Of a DNA stretch of 64,000 nucleotides, positions 34,633-42,831 are shown piece by piece. Numbering within the stretch: position 1 is the stretch's first letter; each line of letters opens with the position of its first letter. The position numbers were made by a program, and so were the translations under genes. This DNA comes from Comamonas composti DSM 21721 (GTDB taxonomy: Bacteria; Pseudomonadota; Gammaproteobacteria; Burkholderiales; Burkholderiaceae_C): the NCBI RefSeq assembly GCF_000429845.1, contig NZ_AUCQ01000013.1:62001-126000 (forward strand). The letters run 5' to 3'. The notes below the pieces were generated by a model. That model did no database searches. It was not told the DNA's origin and saw only the letters and a list, made by a program, of their open reading frames with translations.

Positions 34633-36117
34633 TTACGGGCGGGGCTGGGGCCCGGCCTGCAGGGCCGTGGCCGGCTCCTGCCAGCCTCCGCCCAGGGCCT
34701 TGGCCAGGGCAACGCGGGTGTCCAGTGCCCGTGCGCGCAGGTCCACGTCGAGGCGGCGCTGGGTCAGCATCTGGTTTTCGGTGTTGAGCACCGTGATCTG
34801 GCCCGTGAGCCCGGCCTTGTAGCGCTGCACGGCAAAGTCATAGGCCTTCTCAGCCTTGTTCAGCGACTGGGCCTGCAACTGCTGCTGGCGTGCGAGCGAG
34901 TCCAGCGAGGCCAGCGCATCACCAGCTTCGCGCACGGCGTCCAGCACCACGCCGTTGTACTGGGCGATGGCCGCATCCAGATCGGCCTGGCTGCCGCGCA
35001 ACTGCGCGCGCAGGCGCTTGCCGTCAAAAATCGGCAGGCGCAGCGCCGGGGTCACGCCCATCTGGCGCGAGCTGCCCTTGAGCAGGTTGTCCAGGCCCAG
35101 CGCATTCAGGCCCACGAAGGCCGTGAGGTTGATGTCGGGGTAGAAGTCGGCGCGCGCACTGTCTATGCCGTGGCCTGCGGCCTCCACGCGCCAGCGGGCG
35201 GCCACCACGTCGGGGCGGCGGCCCAGCAGATCGGCGCCGAGCTGCTGGGGCAGATCCTGGATGCGCAGGGCGTCCAGCCGTGGCGCGAGCTGCAGCAGGG
35301 CGTCGGGCGCCTGGCCGCAGAGCACGGCCAGCTGGCGCCTGGACAGCGTGATCTGCTCGCTGAGCATCTCGATCTGCGTGCGTGCATCGGGCAAGGCGGC
35401 CTGGGCCTGGGTGAGCTCCACCTGGCTGTCCAGGCCTGCCTGGGTGCGCTGCTGGCTCAGCTCCAGCAGGGATTCGCGCTGGGCCAGCAGGCGGGCCGCG
35501 ACTTCGCGCTGATCCAGCAGTCTGGCCAGGCCTATGTAGCTGCGCGCCACCTGGGCCGTGATCTGGTTGGCGGCGGCTGCGCCATCGGCCTGGGCTGCGC
35601 GCGCCTGGCCCAGCGAGGCCTGGAGGTCGGCCGCATGGCGGCCGAAAAAGTCCGGCGACCAGGACAGGCCGGCCTGCACATTGCTGCTGTTGTAGGTGTG
35701 GCCTGCAATCGGCGGTGGCACAAGACCGTTGGCGCTATAGCGCTGGCGCGTGGCATCGATTCCCAGCTGGCCGTGCACATCGCCGGCCGTGCCGGCGGCC
35801 GTGGCCAGGGCCAGGGCCTTGTCGAAGCGGGCCTGGCTGGCGGCGAGGCTGGGGTTGCCCTGCAAGGCCTGGTCGACCAGGGTGTCGAGCCGGCTGTCGC
35901 CGAGCGCGCTCCACCAGCGCGAGGTCTGCAACTGCGAGGGTTGGGCGCTGCCTTCGGCATCGGCCGGGCTCAGGCCGACGTCGCTGGCCTGCAGCCTGGT
36001 CAGGGGCTGGTGTCCGGGACCCTGGGATGCGCATCCGGCCAGAAAGACGGCCAGGGCTGCGGCCAGCGCAAGACGGGTCTGGCGGGCACCTGCTTGTAGA
36101 GGTTGAGATGAAGACAT
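34633..36117 (-). CDS. NodT-type outer-membrane efflux lipoprotein (TolC-like)
   Basis: The 494-residue protein has a lipoprotein signal (FLAGCAS, lipidated Cys about 29) and the doubled outer-membrane-efflux-protein repeats: SRWWSALGDSRLDTLVDQALQGNPSLAASQARFDKALAL in the first half and RLPIFDGKRLRAQLRGSQADLDAAIAQYNGVVLDAVREAGDAL in the second. It forms the trimeric channel of the tripartite pump with the emrA/emrB products. It lies between marR and emrA in the operon. Confidence 0.93.
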   Translation of the reverse strand: MSSSQPLQAGARQTRLALAAALAVFLAGCASQGPGHQPLTRLQASDVGLSPADAEGSAQPSQLQTSRWWSALGDSRLDTLVDQALQGNPSLAASQARFDKALALATAAGTAGDVHGQLGIDATRQRYSANGLVPPPIAGHTYNSSNVQAGLSWSPDFFGRHAADLQASLGQARAAQADGAAAANQITAQVARSYIGLARLLDQREVAARLLAQRESLLELSQQRTQAGLDSQVELTQAQAALPDARTQIEMLSEQITLSRRQLAVLCGQAPDALLQLAPRLDALRIQDLPQQLGADLLGRRPDVVAARWRVEAAGHGIDSARADFYPDINLTAFVGLNALGLDNLLKGSSRQMGVTPALRLPIFDGKRLRAQLRGSQADLDAAIAQYNGVVLDAVREAGDALASLDSLARQQQLQAQSLNKAEKAYDFAVQRYKAGLTGQITVLNTENQMLTQRRLDVDLRARALDTRVALAKALGGGWQEPATALQAGPQPRP

Positions 36118-36180
36118 GGTGTGTTGTTGGAGTGATTTTTGAAAGGCACCAGGTTCGGCATGGAGGACGGTGACGGCGTT

Positions 36181-36690
36181 CTAGTCCTGTCCCGACTGTG
36201 CAGTGCGCATGGCTTCGCCGTTGGCCAGCATGCGCTTGAGCATGGACAAAAGCAGCTCGCACTCGGCCTGGCTGAAGCCGGCCAGGTGATGGTTGAGCAC
36301 CCGGGCCAGGACGCGCGGCACCTGGGCGGCGAGCGCACGCCCCTCGTCGGTCAGCGACAAGTGCACGATGCGCCGGTCCTTGGTCGAGCGTTCGCGCCGG
36401 ATCACGCTCTTGGCCTCGAGCCGGTCGAGTGCGCGTGTCACGGCCGCAGGATCCATGCCCAGGCAGCGTGCCATGTGGGCGCTGGTGGAATCGGGCGCGA
36501 GCAGCAGGTGGTACAGCGGCAGCCACTGCACATAGGTGAGGTCCTGCTCGGCCAGCTGGGCATCGGCCTGCTGGAGGATGGAGCTCAGCACCTTGCGCAT
36601 CAGAAAGCCGGCGCTCTCGAAGGGCACATAGCTGTCGGGTCTGTAGAAGTCCGAGGGCTCGGGGCCTGGCGTGGCCTGATCTGGGAGCAT
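36181..36690 (-). CDS. MarR-family transcriptional repressor of the efflux operon
   Basis: The 169-residue protein has the winged-helix MarR core: YVQWLPLYHLLLAPDSTSAHMARCLGMDPAAVTRALDRLEAKSVIRRERSTKDRRIVHLSLTDEG, including the wing DRR motif at about residues 115-125. It is the first gene of the operon with the outer-membrane factor, emrA and emrB, the same layout as the emrRAB operon, so ligand-released repression by this protein is the likely control. Confidence 0.9.
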   Translation of the reverse strand: MLPDQATPGPEPSDFYRPDSYVPFESAGFLMRKVLSSILQQADAQLAEQDLTYVQWLPLYHLLLAPDSTSAHMARCLGMDPAAVTRALDRLEAKSVIRRERSTKDRRIVHLSLTDEGRALAAQVPRVLARVLNHHLAGFSQAECELLLSMLKRMLANGEAMRTAQSGQD

Positions 36691-36700
36691 GGCGTTATTG

Positions 36701-36733
36701 ATTGTCTATGCAATGATTGAGTGTGCAATTATT
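36701..36733. promoter_or_regulatory. Candidate MarR operator upstream of the efflux operon
   Basis: Two overlapping symmetric sites lie just upstream of the marR start (36690). One is ATTG (36701-36704) with CAAT (36711-36714); the other is AATGATTG (36712-36719) with CAATTATT (36726-36733), the latter with one mismatch. ATTG-N-CAAT symmetry of this type is usual for MarR proteins. Binding itself is inferred. Confidence 0.55.
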
Positions 36734-36795
36734 CCCAAAAATGTTTGCTCGTGTGAGACTTTGTTGCGACTAGGGTTTTTACGGGGTAATCAGTA

Positions 36796-36887
36796 AAAAA
36801 CATAGCGGCTAGCGCTTGACCTGTAATGAATTCAGCATGATTGATGCATGAAAGTCATGTACAGCTTGCGCTAGCCGCTATGTTTTT
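36796..36887. repeat. Palindromic intergenic repeat, AGCGGCTAGCGC family
   Basis: Perfect 20-bp arms AAAAACATAGCGGCTAGCGC (36796-36815) and its complement (36868-36887) enclose 52 bases. Partial pairing extends outward (GGGGTAATCA against TGATTAACCC). Degenerate relatives occur at 49937-49987 and 61388-61476. Elements with this ATAGC...AGCGC layout are, as I recall, common between genes in Comamonadaceae. Confidence 0.75.
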
Positions 36888-36936
36888 GATTAACCCGTCA
36901 ATCGCTGCGAATGCAGGCGGGTCATGGATGCTGGCC

Positions 36937-36956
36937 GAGATCGTGAATACGATCTC
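36937..36956. terminator. Short hairpin with GAAT loop after the DUF1080 gene
   Basis: GAGATCGT and ACGATCTC form a perfect 8-bp stem around GAAT. It lies 43 bases beyond the DUF1080 stop. Its arm shares GAGATCGTGAA with the inverted-repeat family at 30126, 44765 and 47946, and the GAAT tetraloop recurs at 42807-42824. Confidence 0.6.
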
Positions 36957-36998
36957 AGCCCCTGCGGGCTGCGGCCTGAAGGCCGCGCGTCCGGAGAA

Positions 36999-37973
36999 TC
37001 ACTTCGCAGGCGTGATGACGATTTTTCTGAACGCTATGGCCGTATGGTCGCCCTGCAGATAAATCGGCCCTTTTTCGGCTTCATGGCTGTCAAGCGCTCC
37101 GCCGGTAACGCCGGGTATTGCCTGATTGCTGATCACGGTTTTTCCATTGGCAATCACGGTCACCTGTCTGCCGATGAGTGTGATATCGAATTCCTGCCAT
37201 GCATCGGCGCCCCTGGTATTCAATTCGCTGGGCGCGATGAAGCCGTAAATGGCGCTGAAATCCGTGCTGCCGGGCTCGCTGTCGCGGCTGCTGTCGGCAA
37301 TCTGCACTTCATGGCGGCCTCTTAAATAGATTCCGCTGTTTCCGTTCTTCGGGTATTTGAATTCCACATGGAGCTTGAAATCTCCAAACACCTGTTCGCT
37401 GATCAGATTGGCGCCAGAGCGATCGCTGGTCAATATGCCATTCACCACCTTCCACTGGTTGTCCGGCAGGGAGGATTTCCAGCCTGCAAGATTCTTGGCG
37501 TTGAACAGCTCGACGGGCTCGGCCCAGGCCGGCTCCTGCGTGCGGCGCAGGCAGGGCGCGCGTTGTCCCTTGAATGTCTGCCTCTTGCCGTCGCTGGTGG
37601 TGATGATGCCTTCTATCTCGTCCCCGGCAATCGCGCCCTCCAGGTGCATGTCCTTATCGCCCTGCGACCATTGGGGCGGAATGGAGAATTCAAACCGGCC
37701 ATGCGAGAGACTGATTCTTGAAATGGGCCGTGCACTGCCAATGGTGTCCACATAGCGGCCGACCAGGGTCTTGAAACCGGATTTCTCGACTTCCAGCCAC
37801 GAGGGAAGATGCTTCTCACCATTCTTCAAGGTGATATCCCAACGGCCTATGAGGTTGCCTGGATCTGGGGATTTGCAAGCGTCTGATGAAGGATTTTCAT
37901 CCGCAGAATACGAAATGCCTGAAAAGGTGGACAGAAAAATGCAGGTGCAAATTGCCGCGATATTTTTGGGCAT
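36999..37973 (-). CDS. Secreted DUF1080 (3-keto-disaccharide hydrolase-like) protein
   Basis: Start 37973 gives a clean signal peptide (MPKNIAAICTCIFLSTFSGISYSADE); the longer frame from 38150 has no such N-terminus. The 324-residue product has an N-terminal beta-rich region (about 40-140) and a C-terminal DUF1080 lectin-like domain beginning near VELFNAKNLAGWKS. The latter has the family phrases FKYPKNGNSGIYLRGRHEVQI and AWQEFDITLIGRQVTVIANGK. Members hydrolyse or bind 3-keto-glycosides or similar sugars. Base composition is lower in GC than its neighbours, hinting at acquisition. It is isolated, with no clear partner. Confidence 0.8.
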   Translation of the reverse strand: MPKNIAAICTCIFLSTFSGISYSADENPSSDACKSPDPGNLIGRWDITLKNGEKHLPSWLEVEKSGFKTLVGRYVDTIGSARPISRISLSHGRFEFSIPPQWSQGDKDMHLEGAIAGDEIEGIITTSDGKRQTFKGQRAPCLRRTQEPAWAEPVELFNAKNLAGWKSSLPDNQWKVVNGILTSDRSGANLISEQVFGDFKLHVEFKYPKNGNSGIYLRGRHEVQIADSSRDSEPGSTDFSAIYGFIAPSELNTRGADAWQEFDITLIGRQVTVIANGKTVISNQAIPGVTGGALDSHEAEKGPIYLQGDHTAIAFRKIVITPAK

Positions 37974-38183
37974 GGTATGGCTCAGGCCTTTTGTTGACAG
38001 AAAATCAGCAGGGCAGGGATTTATTCTAAATTTGGATAAATAGATGGATTTCTGAAAACAATAGGAGTCGGCGTATTTGAATGTAAATGCCGTAAGGCCC
38101 GAAAACCCCGCTGGGCGGCGGAGCGGGCCGGGCCTCTTCTTGGCGGACACTGCCTGTCTTTTGCGGCCACCGCTCCCCGGGCT

Positions 38184-39185
38184 TTATTCGGCGCGTATGC
38201 CCTGGCGTCTGACAACTTCTCCAAAGCGGTCGTGGTCCTGCCGGATCTGGGTGTGCAACTGCTGCGGCGACAGAAGCTGTACTTCGGCGCCGAGTGCGTG
38301 GATCTGCGAGATCACGGCCGGAGTCTGCAGGATGCGGTTGATCTCCTGGTTCAGGCGCTGGACTATGGGCTGGGGCGTGCCGGCCGGCAGGTAGAACGCA
38401 TGGCTGGTGCCGGCGTCAAAGCCCTTGAGGCCGAGCTCGTCCAGCGTCGGCGTCTGGCTGAACAGGCTGGAGCGCTTGAGGCTGCCGACGGCAATCAGCT
38501 TGAGCTTCTTGTTCTGGATATGGCTGATGGCAATGCCGGGGTCGAAGAACAAATCGATCTGGCCTGCGAGCACGTCCTGCAGCACATTCGCCGCGCCCCG
38601 GTAGGGCACGTGCAGCAGATTGATGCGCGCCTGCTCCTTGAGCATTTCGCCAGCGATATGCGGGGCCGTGCCATTGCCCGGCGAGCCATAGGTGAGCTGG
38701 CCCGGTCTGGCGCGCGCATGGGCGAGCAGCTCCTCGAAAGTATTGAAGGGCGCGTTCTCGCGCGCCACCAGGAACAGCTCGATGCGGGCCGCAGCAGCCA
38801 CCGGGGCCAGGTCTTTTTCCGCGTCATAGGGCAGTTTGCGATAGACGTGGGGGTTGATGGCGATGGCGCTGCCCGAGGAGGCCAGCAGCGTATAGCCGTC
38901 GGCCGCCGACTTGGCTGCGGCATCGGCGCCCAGGCTGCCGCCCGCGCCCGAGCGGTTGTCGATCACAAAGGGCTGGCCCAGGGTCTTGGACAGCGGCACC
39001 GTGATCGCCCGCGCCACCACGTCGGGCGAGCTGCCCGGGGGGAAGTTGACGATGACGCGCACCGGCTTTTGCGGCCAGGCAGCCGTGTTCGATGCCGCAG
39101 CGGGCTGGGCCAGGGCGGTCAGGGCCGCAAGGCCGGCGAGCGCGGCCAGAGCCGGGCGGCGTGTGAGTTTGAGGCGGGTGGGCAT
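38184..39185 (-). CDS. Bug-family periplasmic solute-binding protein (tripartite tricarboxylate transporter receptor)
   Basis: Start 39185 follows GGAGA and gives a normal signal peptide (cleavage near AAASNT). The 333-residue protein has the Bug signature KPVRVIVNFPPGSSPDVVAR, the DNRSGAGGSLGADAAAKSAADGYTLL segment and HVPYRGAANVLQDVLAGQIDLFFD. Bug proteins bind carboxylates, and many in Comamonadaceae are orphans without their membrane partners; none is seen here. Its place as the last gene after pobA-ligA-ligB suggests an aromatic acid or a ring-cleavage product as ligand. Confidence 0.92.
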   Translation of the reverse strand: MPTRLKLTRRPALAALAGLAALTALAQPAAASNTAAWPQKPVRVIVNFPPGSSPDVVARAITVPLSKTLGQPFVIDNRSGAGGSLGADAAAKSAADGYTLLASSGSAIAINPHVYRKLPYDAEKDLAPVAAAARIELFLVARENAPFNTFEELLAHARARPGQLTYGSPGNGTAPHIAGEMLKEQARINLLHVPYRGAANVLQDVLAGQIDLFFDPGIAISHIQNKKLKLIAVGSLKRSSLFSQTPTLDELGLKGFDAGTSHAFYLPAGTPQPIVQRLNQEINRILQTPAVISQIHALGAEVQLLSPQQLHTQIRQDHDRFGEVVRRQGIRAE

Positions 39186-39274
39186 GATGTCTCCTGTCGT
39201 GTTATTCAAGAATCAGTGATGCACGGGCTGGTGCCGTGCCTGGGGCGAGAGCCTGAGGCGAGAGCTCGGGCAGG

Positions 39275-40114
39275 TCATGCGTTCTCCAGCACCACCAGGC
39301 CATAGGCCGTGTTGGAGACCGGCACGTGGTAGAAGCGGTGCAGCGTTCTGACCCTGGCGTCTAGGCAGCCGCGCATGACCAGCCACATGATGGCTTCCAC
39401 GCCTTCGGAGCCGGTTTCGCGCAGCATCTCGACCACGTCGATCCCGGCAACCTGCTCGGGCTCTGCGATGAAGAGGTCCAGCCAGCGCTGGTCGTAGGCC
39501 GCATTGATCAGGCCTGCGCGCTCCCCCTGCAACTGGTGCGACAGCCCGCCCGTGCCGATGACGGCGACCCTGAGCCCGCTGGCATGGCTTTCGATCGCGG
39601 CGCGCAAGGCCTTGCCCAGCGCGTGGCAGCGCGCTGCCGTGGGCAGCGGGTGCTGTATCACGTTCACGCACAGCGGAATCACCTTGCAGGGCCAGGCCGC
39701 AGGCTGGTCGTAGAGGATGGACAGGGGCACGGTCAGGCCGTGGTCCACCGTCATCTCGCTGACCAGGGTGAGGTCGAAGTTCTGGGCCACCAGGGACTCG
39801 GCGATATGCCAGGCCAGATCCGGTGCGCCCTGCACCACGGGCACGGGCCGGGGGCCGTAGCCTTCGTCATGCGGGGCAAAGCTCTCGCCCACGCCCAGGG
39901 CAAAGGTCGGCGTCAGCCGCAGGTCGAAGCAGGAGGCATGGTCGTTGTAGACGATGATGCAGACGTCCGGGCGGGCCTTCGCCACCCAGTCGCGCGCCGC
40001 CTGCATGCCTGCGAACACGGGCTGCCAGTAGGGCTCGTGGCATTTGCCGTGGTCTATGGCCGCGCCGATGGCCGGCACATGCGATGTGCCCACGCCGCCA
40101 ATGATCTCAGCCAT
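39275..40114 (-). CDS. pmdB: Protocatechuate 4,5-dioxygenase beta subunit (LigB/PmdB-like)
   Basis: The 279-residue protein is a class III extradiol dioxygenase catalytic subunit. The iron-site region is GGVGTSHVPAIGAAIDHGK (His near residue 12) with later conserved segments MTVDHGLTVPLSILYD and VAVIGTGGLSHQLQGERAG (His near 195). It cleaves protocatechuate at the 4,5 bond. It overlaps the alpha-subunit gene by eight bases. Gallate or a related catechol is a possible alternative substrate, but the pobA neighbour, which makes protocatechuate, favours this assignment. Confidence 0.87.
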   Translation of the reverse strand: MAEIIGGVGTSHVPAIGAAIDHGKCHEPYWQPVFAGMQAARDWVAKARPDVCIIVYNDHASCFDLRLTPTFALGVGESFAPHDEGYGPRPVPVVQGAPDLAWHIAESLVAQNFDLTLVSEMTVDHGLTVPLSILYDQPAAWPCKVIPLCVNVIQHPLPTAARCHALGKALRAAIESHASGLRVAVIGTGGLSHQLQGERAGLINAAYDQRWLDLFIAEPEQVAGIDVVEMLRETGSEGVEAIMWLVMRGCLDARVRTLHRFYHVPVSNTAYGLVVLENA

Positions 40115-40526
40115 GGGCGGCCTCCCTGCGGCTGCGCCAGCCTTCTATGGAGCGGCCGCCGCCCAGCATCATCTGGCGGAATTCGTCCACGCTCATGCCC
40201 GTTCCGGACATGGCTGCCCCCGCGTGCTGCATGCTCCAGCCATCGAAGATGGCCAGCTTGAACAGGTAGTAGATATTGCCGCCCAGGCGCAGCATGGCCA
40301 GCCAGTCGCGCGAGCGCACGGCCGCCAGCTGCTCGGCCGACAGCGCATGGCTGCCCAGGTACTGCTGCGGGTTCTGGCGAAAGCGCTCGCGGTTGCGGCT
40401 GTCGTCCAGGGACTTGCAAAACAGGTTGAGGCGCAGGCCCAGGCGGTGCTGCTCACCGTCAAAGACATAGGTGCCGGGGATGTCGGCCAGGCCGGCCCTG
40501 GTCGCCATGAGAGAGCTCATGCTCAT
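40107..40526 (-). CDS. pmdA: Protocatechuate 4,5-dioxygenase alpha subunit (LigA/PmdA-like)
   Basis: The 139-residue small subunit has the LigA layout: IPGTYVFDGEQHRLGLRLNLFCKSL, FRQNPQQYLGSHALSAEQLAAVRSRDWLAMLRLGGNIYYLFKLAIFDG and the MSGTGMSVDEFRQMMLGGGRS tail. It caps the active site of the beta subunit. Its ATG overlaps the pobA stop (ATGA) and its end overlaps pmdB, so three genes are translationally coupled. Confidence 0.88.
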   Translation of the reverse strand: MSMSSLMATRAGLADIPGTYVFDGEQHRLGLRLNLFCKSLDDSRNRERFRQNPQQYLGSHALSAEQLAAVRSRDWLAMLRLGGNIYYLFKLAIFDGWSMQHAGAAMSGTGMSVDEFRQMMLGGGRSIEGWRSRREAAHG

Positions 40527-41740
40527 GAGCTTTCTCCGTTGGCGCCAGCCGCTGCCGCGCCGCAGGCTTCTTCGAACGGCAGGCCTGCGTATTGCTCGGC
40601 CAAAGCGAGCTGGGCCGAGGGGTTGGCGCGCAGGTATTCGAGCTCGTACTCCTGGGCACGCTGATCGAAGGCCGAGCTGTCGGGAAAGCGGTGCAGCAGA
40701 TTGGTCAGATACCAGGAGGTGCGCACCGAGGCCCAGACGCGGCGCAGCGCCATGTCGCTATAGCCGTCTATGAGCTCGGCCGTGCCCGTGGCATAAAAGC
40801 CGGTCAGGGCCCTGGACAGGTAGAACACATCGGAGACAGCCAGGTTCAGCCCCTTGGCACCCGTGGGCGGCACGATGTGGGCGGCATCGCCGGCCAGGAA
40901 CAGCCGGCCGTGGCGCATGGGCTCGGCCACATAGCTGCGCAGGGGCGCAATCGATTTTTCGATCGACGGGCCGGTGACGATGCGCTCGGCCATTTCCTTG
41001 GGGTAGCGGGCCTTGAGCTCTTCCCAGAAGCGCTCGTCGGACCAGTCCTGCGTGCGTGTATCCAGCGGCACCTGGATGTAGTAGCGGCTCAGCGTGGGGC
41101 TGCGCATGGAGGCCAGCGCAAAGCCGCGCGGGTGATTCGCATAGACGATGTCGTCCAGCGGTGGCGTCTGCGACAGAATGCCCAGCCAGCCGAACGGGTA
41201 GACCTTCTCGAACTCGCGCAGCACATCGGCCGGAATGGTCTTGCGCGAGACGCCGTGAAAGCCGTCGCAGCCCGCGATGAAATCGCAGCTCAGGCGCCGG
41301 GTCTGGCCCTGGTGCTCGAAGGTGACGAAGGGCGCGTCGCTGTCCACGGCATGCAGGGCCACGTTCAGCGCTTCATGGAGGATGCGCGCCGAGCGCGCAT
41401 CGCTGGCCGCATGCAAATCCTCCTGGATCTGGGTCTGCCCATAGGCCATGAAGCGCTTGCCCAGGTGCTTGCGCACGTCGATGAAAAAGCTCTCCTGGCC
41501 GGCCCAGGCGATCTTCATGCCGTCGTGCAAATGGCCTTCGCGGTCCATGCGCTCGCCCAGGCCGCAGCTGCGCAGCAGATCGACCGTGCCCTGTTCGAGC
41601 ACGCCGGCACGTATGCGCGACTCCACCTGGGCACGGCTGCGGTGTTCGAGCACCACGCTGTCCACGCCTGCCTGGTGCAGCAGATGGGACAGGAGCAGGC
41701 CCGCCGGGCCGCCTCCAATGATTGCAACTTGTGTTTTCAC
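40523..41740 (-). CDS. pobA: 4-hydroxybenzoate 3-monooxygenase
   Basis: The 405-residue flavoprotein has the FAD GxGxxG motif at the N-terminus (VAIIGGGPAGLLLSHLL), the class A monooxygenase DG motif CDFIAGCDGFHGVSR and the GD motif GRLFLAGDAAHIVPPTGAKGLNLAVSD. It closely follows the well-known Pseudomonas PobA along its length, except for a longer C-terminal tail. It converts 4-hydroxybenzoate plus NADPH and O2 to protocatechuate, the substrate of the two downstream gene products. First gene of the pobA-pmdA-pmdB-bug operon. Confidence 0.95.
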   Translation of the reverse strand: MKTQVAIIGGGPAGLLLSHLLHQAGVDSVVLEHRSRAQVESRIRAGVLEQGTVDLLRSCGLGERMDREGHLHDGMKIAWAGQESFFIDVRKHLGKRFMAYGQTQIQEDLHAASDARSARILHEALNVALHAVDSDAPFVTFEHQGQTRRLSCDFIAGCDGFHGVSRKTIPADVLREFEKVYPFGWLGILSQTPPLDDIVYANHPRGFALASMRSPTLSRYYIQVPLDTRTQDWSDERFWEELKARYPKEMAERIVTGPSIEKSIAPLRSYVAEPMRHGRLFLAGDAAHIVPPTGAKGLNLAVSDVFYLSRALTGFYATGTAELIDGYSDMALRRVWASVRTSWYLTNLLHRFPDSSAFDQRAQEYELEYLRANPSAQLALAEQYAGLPFEEACGAAAAGANGESS

Positions 41741-41817
41741 TTGGGAACTTCTGATCTGAATGAAGGGGGAGAAAAAGTGATTGGCACAGGCGATGCTAGG
41801 GATAAAGACGGCTTTGC

Positions 41818-41837
41818 ATAAGCCAGCAGATGCTTAT
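41818..41837. promoter_or_regulatory. Inverted repeat in the pobA/lysR divergent promoter
   Basis: ATAAGC (41818-41823) and GCTTAT (41832-41837) form a symmetric site with an 8-base spacer, 40 bases before the lysR start. A LysR-type activator binding here could act on both genes. Binding is inferred from place and symmetry. Confidence 0.5.
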
Positions 41838-41877
41838 AGTGATCGCCTTTTCTTATCAGTCCGAGCGGACGCAGAGC

Positions 41878-42807
41878 ATGACCTTGCAGCAGTTGAGGGC
41901 CTTTCTGGCGGTGGTGGAGTGCGGGGGATTTCGTGCGGCATCGCGCCGCCTGGACATCTCGCAGGCAGGTCTGACGACCAGTCTCAAGGCGCTGGAGGCC
42001 ACCTTGGGTGTGCAGCTTTTGCGCCGTTCGGTGCAAGGCGTGGTGCTGACCGCCGAGGGCGAGCGCCTGCTGCCGCGCGCCAGATTGATCACGCGTGAAG
42101 CCGGCAAGGCCCAGGAGGAGGCCCAGAGCGCGCTCAACGCCGAGGCCGGCAGCCTGGCCATAGGCCTGGGGCCCACGCCCACGGCGGTCTTGTTGCACCT
42201 GGTCGTGCCCGAATTTCACAGGCGCTTTCCTGCAGTGCAACTGCGCCTGTTCAGCGGCTTTTACGAGCAATTGCTGCCCGAGCTGCAGCAGGCGCGCATA
42301 CAACTGGCCGTGACAGCCGTGCCCGATGAAGGCGTGGCCGTGGGCTTCGAGGTGCGCAGGCTGTTTCGCAGCGCCCTGGTGGTGATTGCCCGGCGCGGCC
42401 ATCCACTGGCCGCAGCCCGGTCATTGAAAGCCTTGCAAGGCCAGGAGTGGGTGCTGCTGGGGCCGCCCGGCGGCCCGGGAGGGACGGTGTTGCGCTTTCA
42501 TGCCGAGCAAGGCCTGCCCAGGCCGCGCGTGGCCGCGACCTGCGAATCCTTTTCCCACCTCACGCCCCTGATCCGGGGGACGGACTGGCTGGCCATGGTG
42601 CCCGTGGCCATGATGGAGAACAAGTTGCTGGGCGACGATGTGCTGGCGCTGTCCATAGAGCAGTCGCCGCCCAGCTTCGACAACTGCCTGATCTACCGCA
42701 GCGACAGCCCGCTCACCGGCGTGGCCGATACGTTTGCGGGCATGTGCCAGTCTTTTTCGAGGGTGCTGGCCCGTGGGGCCAGCGATGCGGTGATAGGCCA
42801 GGCCTGA
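41878..42807 (+). CDS. LysR-type regulator, probable activator of the pobA operon
   Basis: Start 41878 gives the standard LysR N-terminus MTLQQLRAFLAVVECGGFRAASRRLDISQAGLTTSLKALE; the frame from 41830 adds 16 unlikely residues. The 309-residue protein has an HTH at about 2-60 and a substrate-binding domain. It is divergent from pobA with 137 bases between them, the usual layout for a LysR-regulated catabolic operon. The effector is probably 4-hydroxybenzoate or protocatechuate, by inference. Confidence 0.87.
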   Translation: MTLQQLRAFLAVVECGGFRAASRRLDISQAGLTTSLKALEATLGVQLLRRSVQGVVLTAEGERLLPRARLITREAGKAQEEAQSALNAEAGSLAIGLGPTPTAVLLHLVVPEFHRRFPAVQLRLFSGFYEQLLPELQQARIQLAVTAVPDEGVAVGFEVRRLFRSALVVIARRGHPLAAARSLKALQGQEWVLLGPPGGPGGTVLRFHAEQGLPRPRVAATCESFSHLTPLIRGTDWLAMVPVAMMENKLLGDDVLALSIEQSPPSFDNCLIYRSDSPLTGVADTFAGMCQSFSRVLARGASDAVIGQA

Positions 42808-42824
42808 GAGCGTGAATACGCTCT
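42807..42824. terminator. Convergent hairpin terminator between lysR and the MFS gene
   Basis: AGAGCGT and ACGCTCT form a perfect 7-bp stem around a GAAT loop. The stem starts at the last base of the lysR stop codon and lies eight bases from the stop of the convergent MFS gene. The same GAAT-loop design occurs at 36937-36956. Confidence 0.6.
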
Positions 42825-42831
42825 GAGGGGA

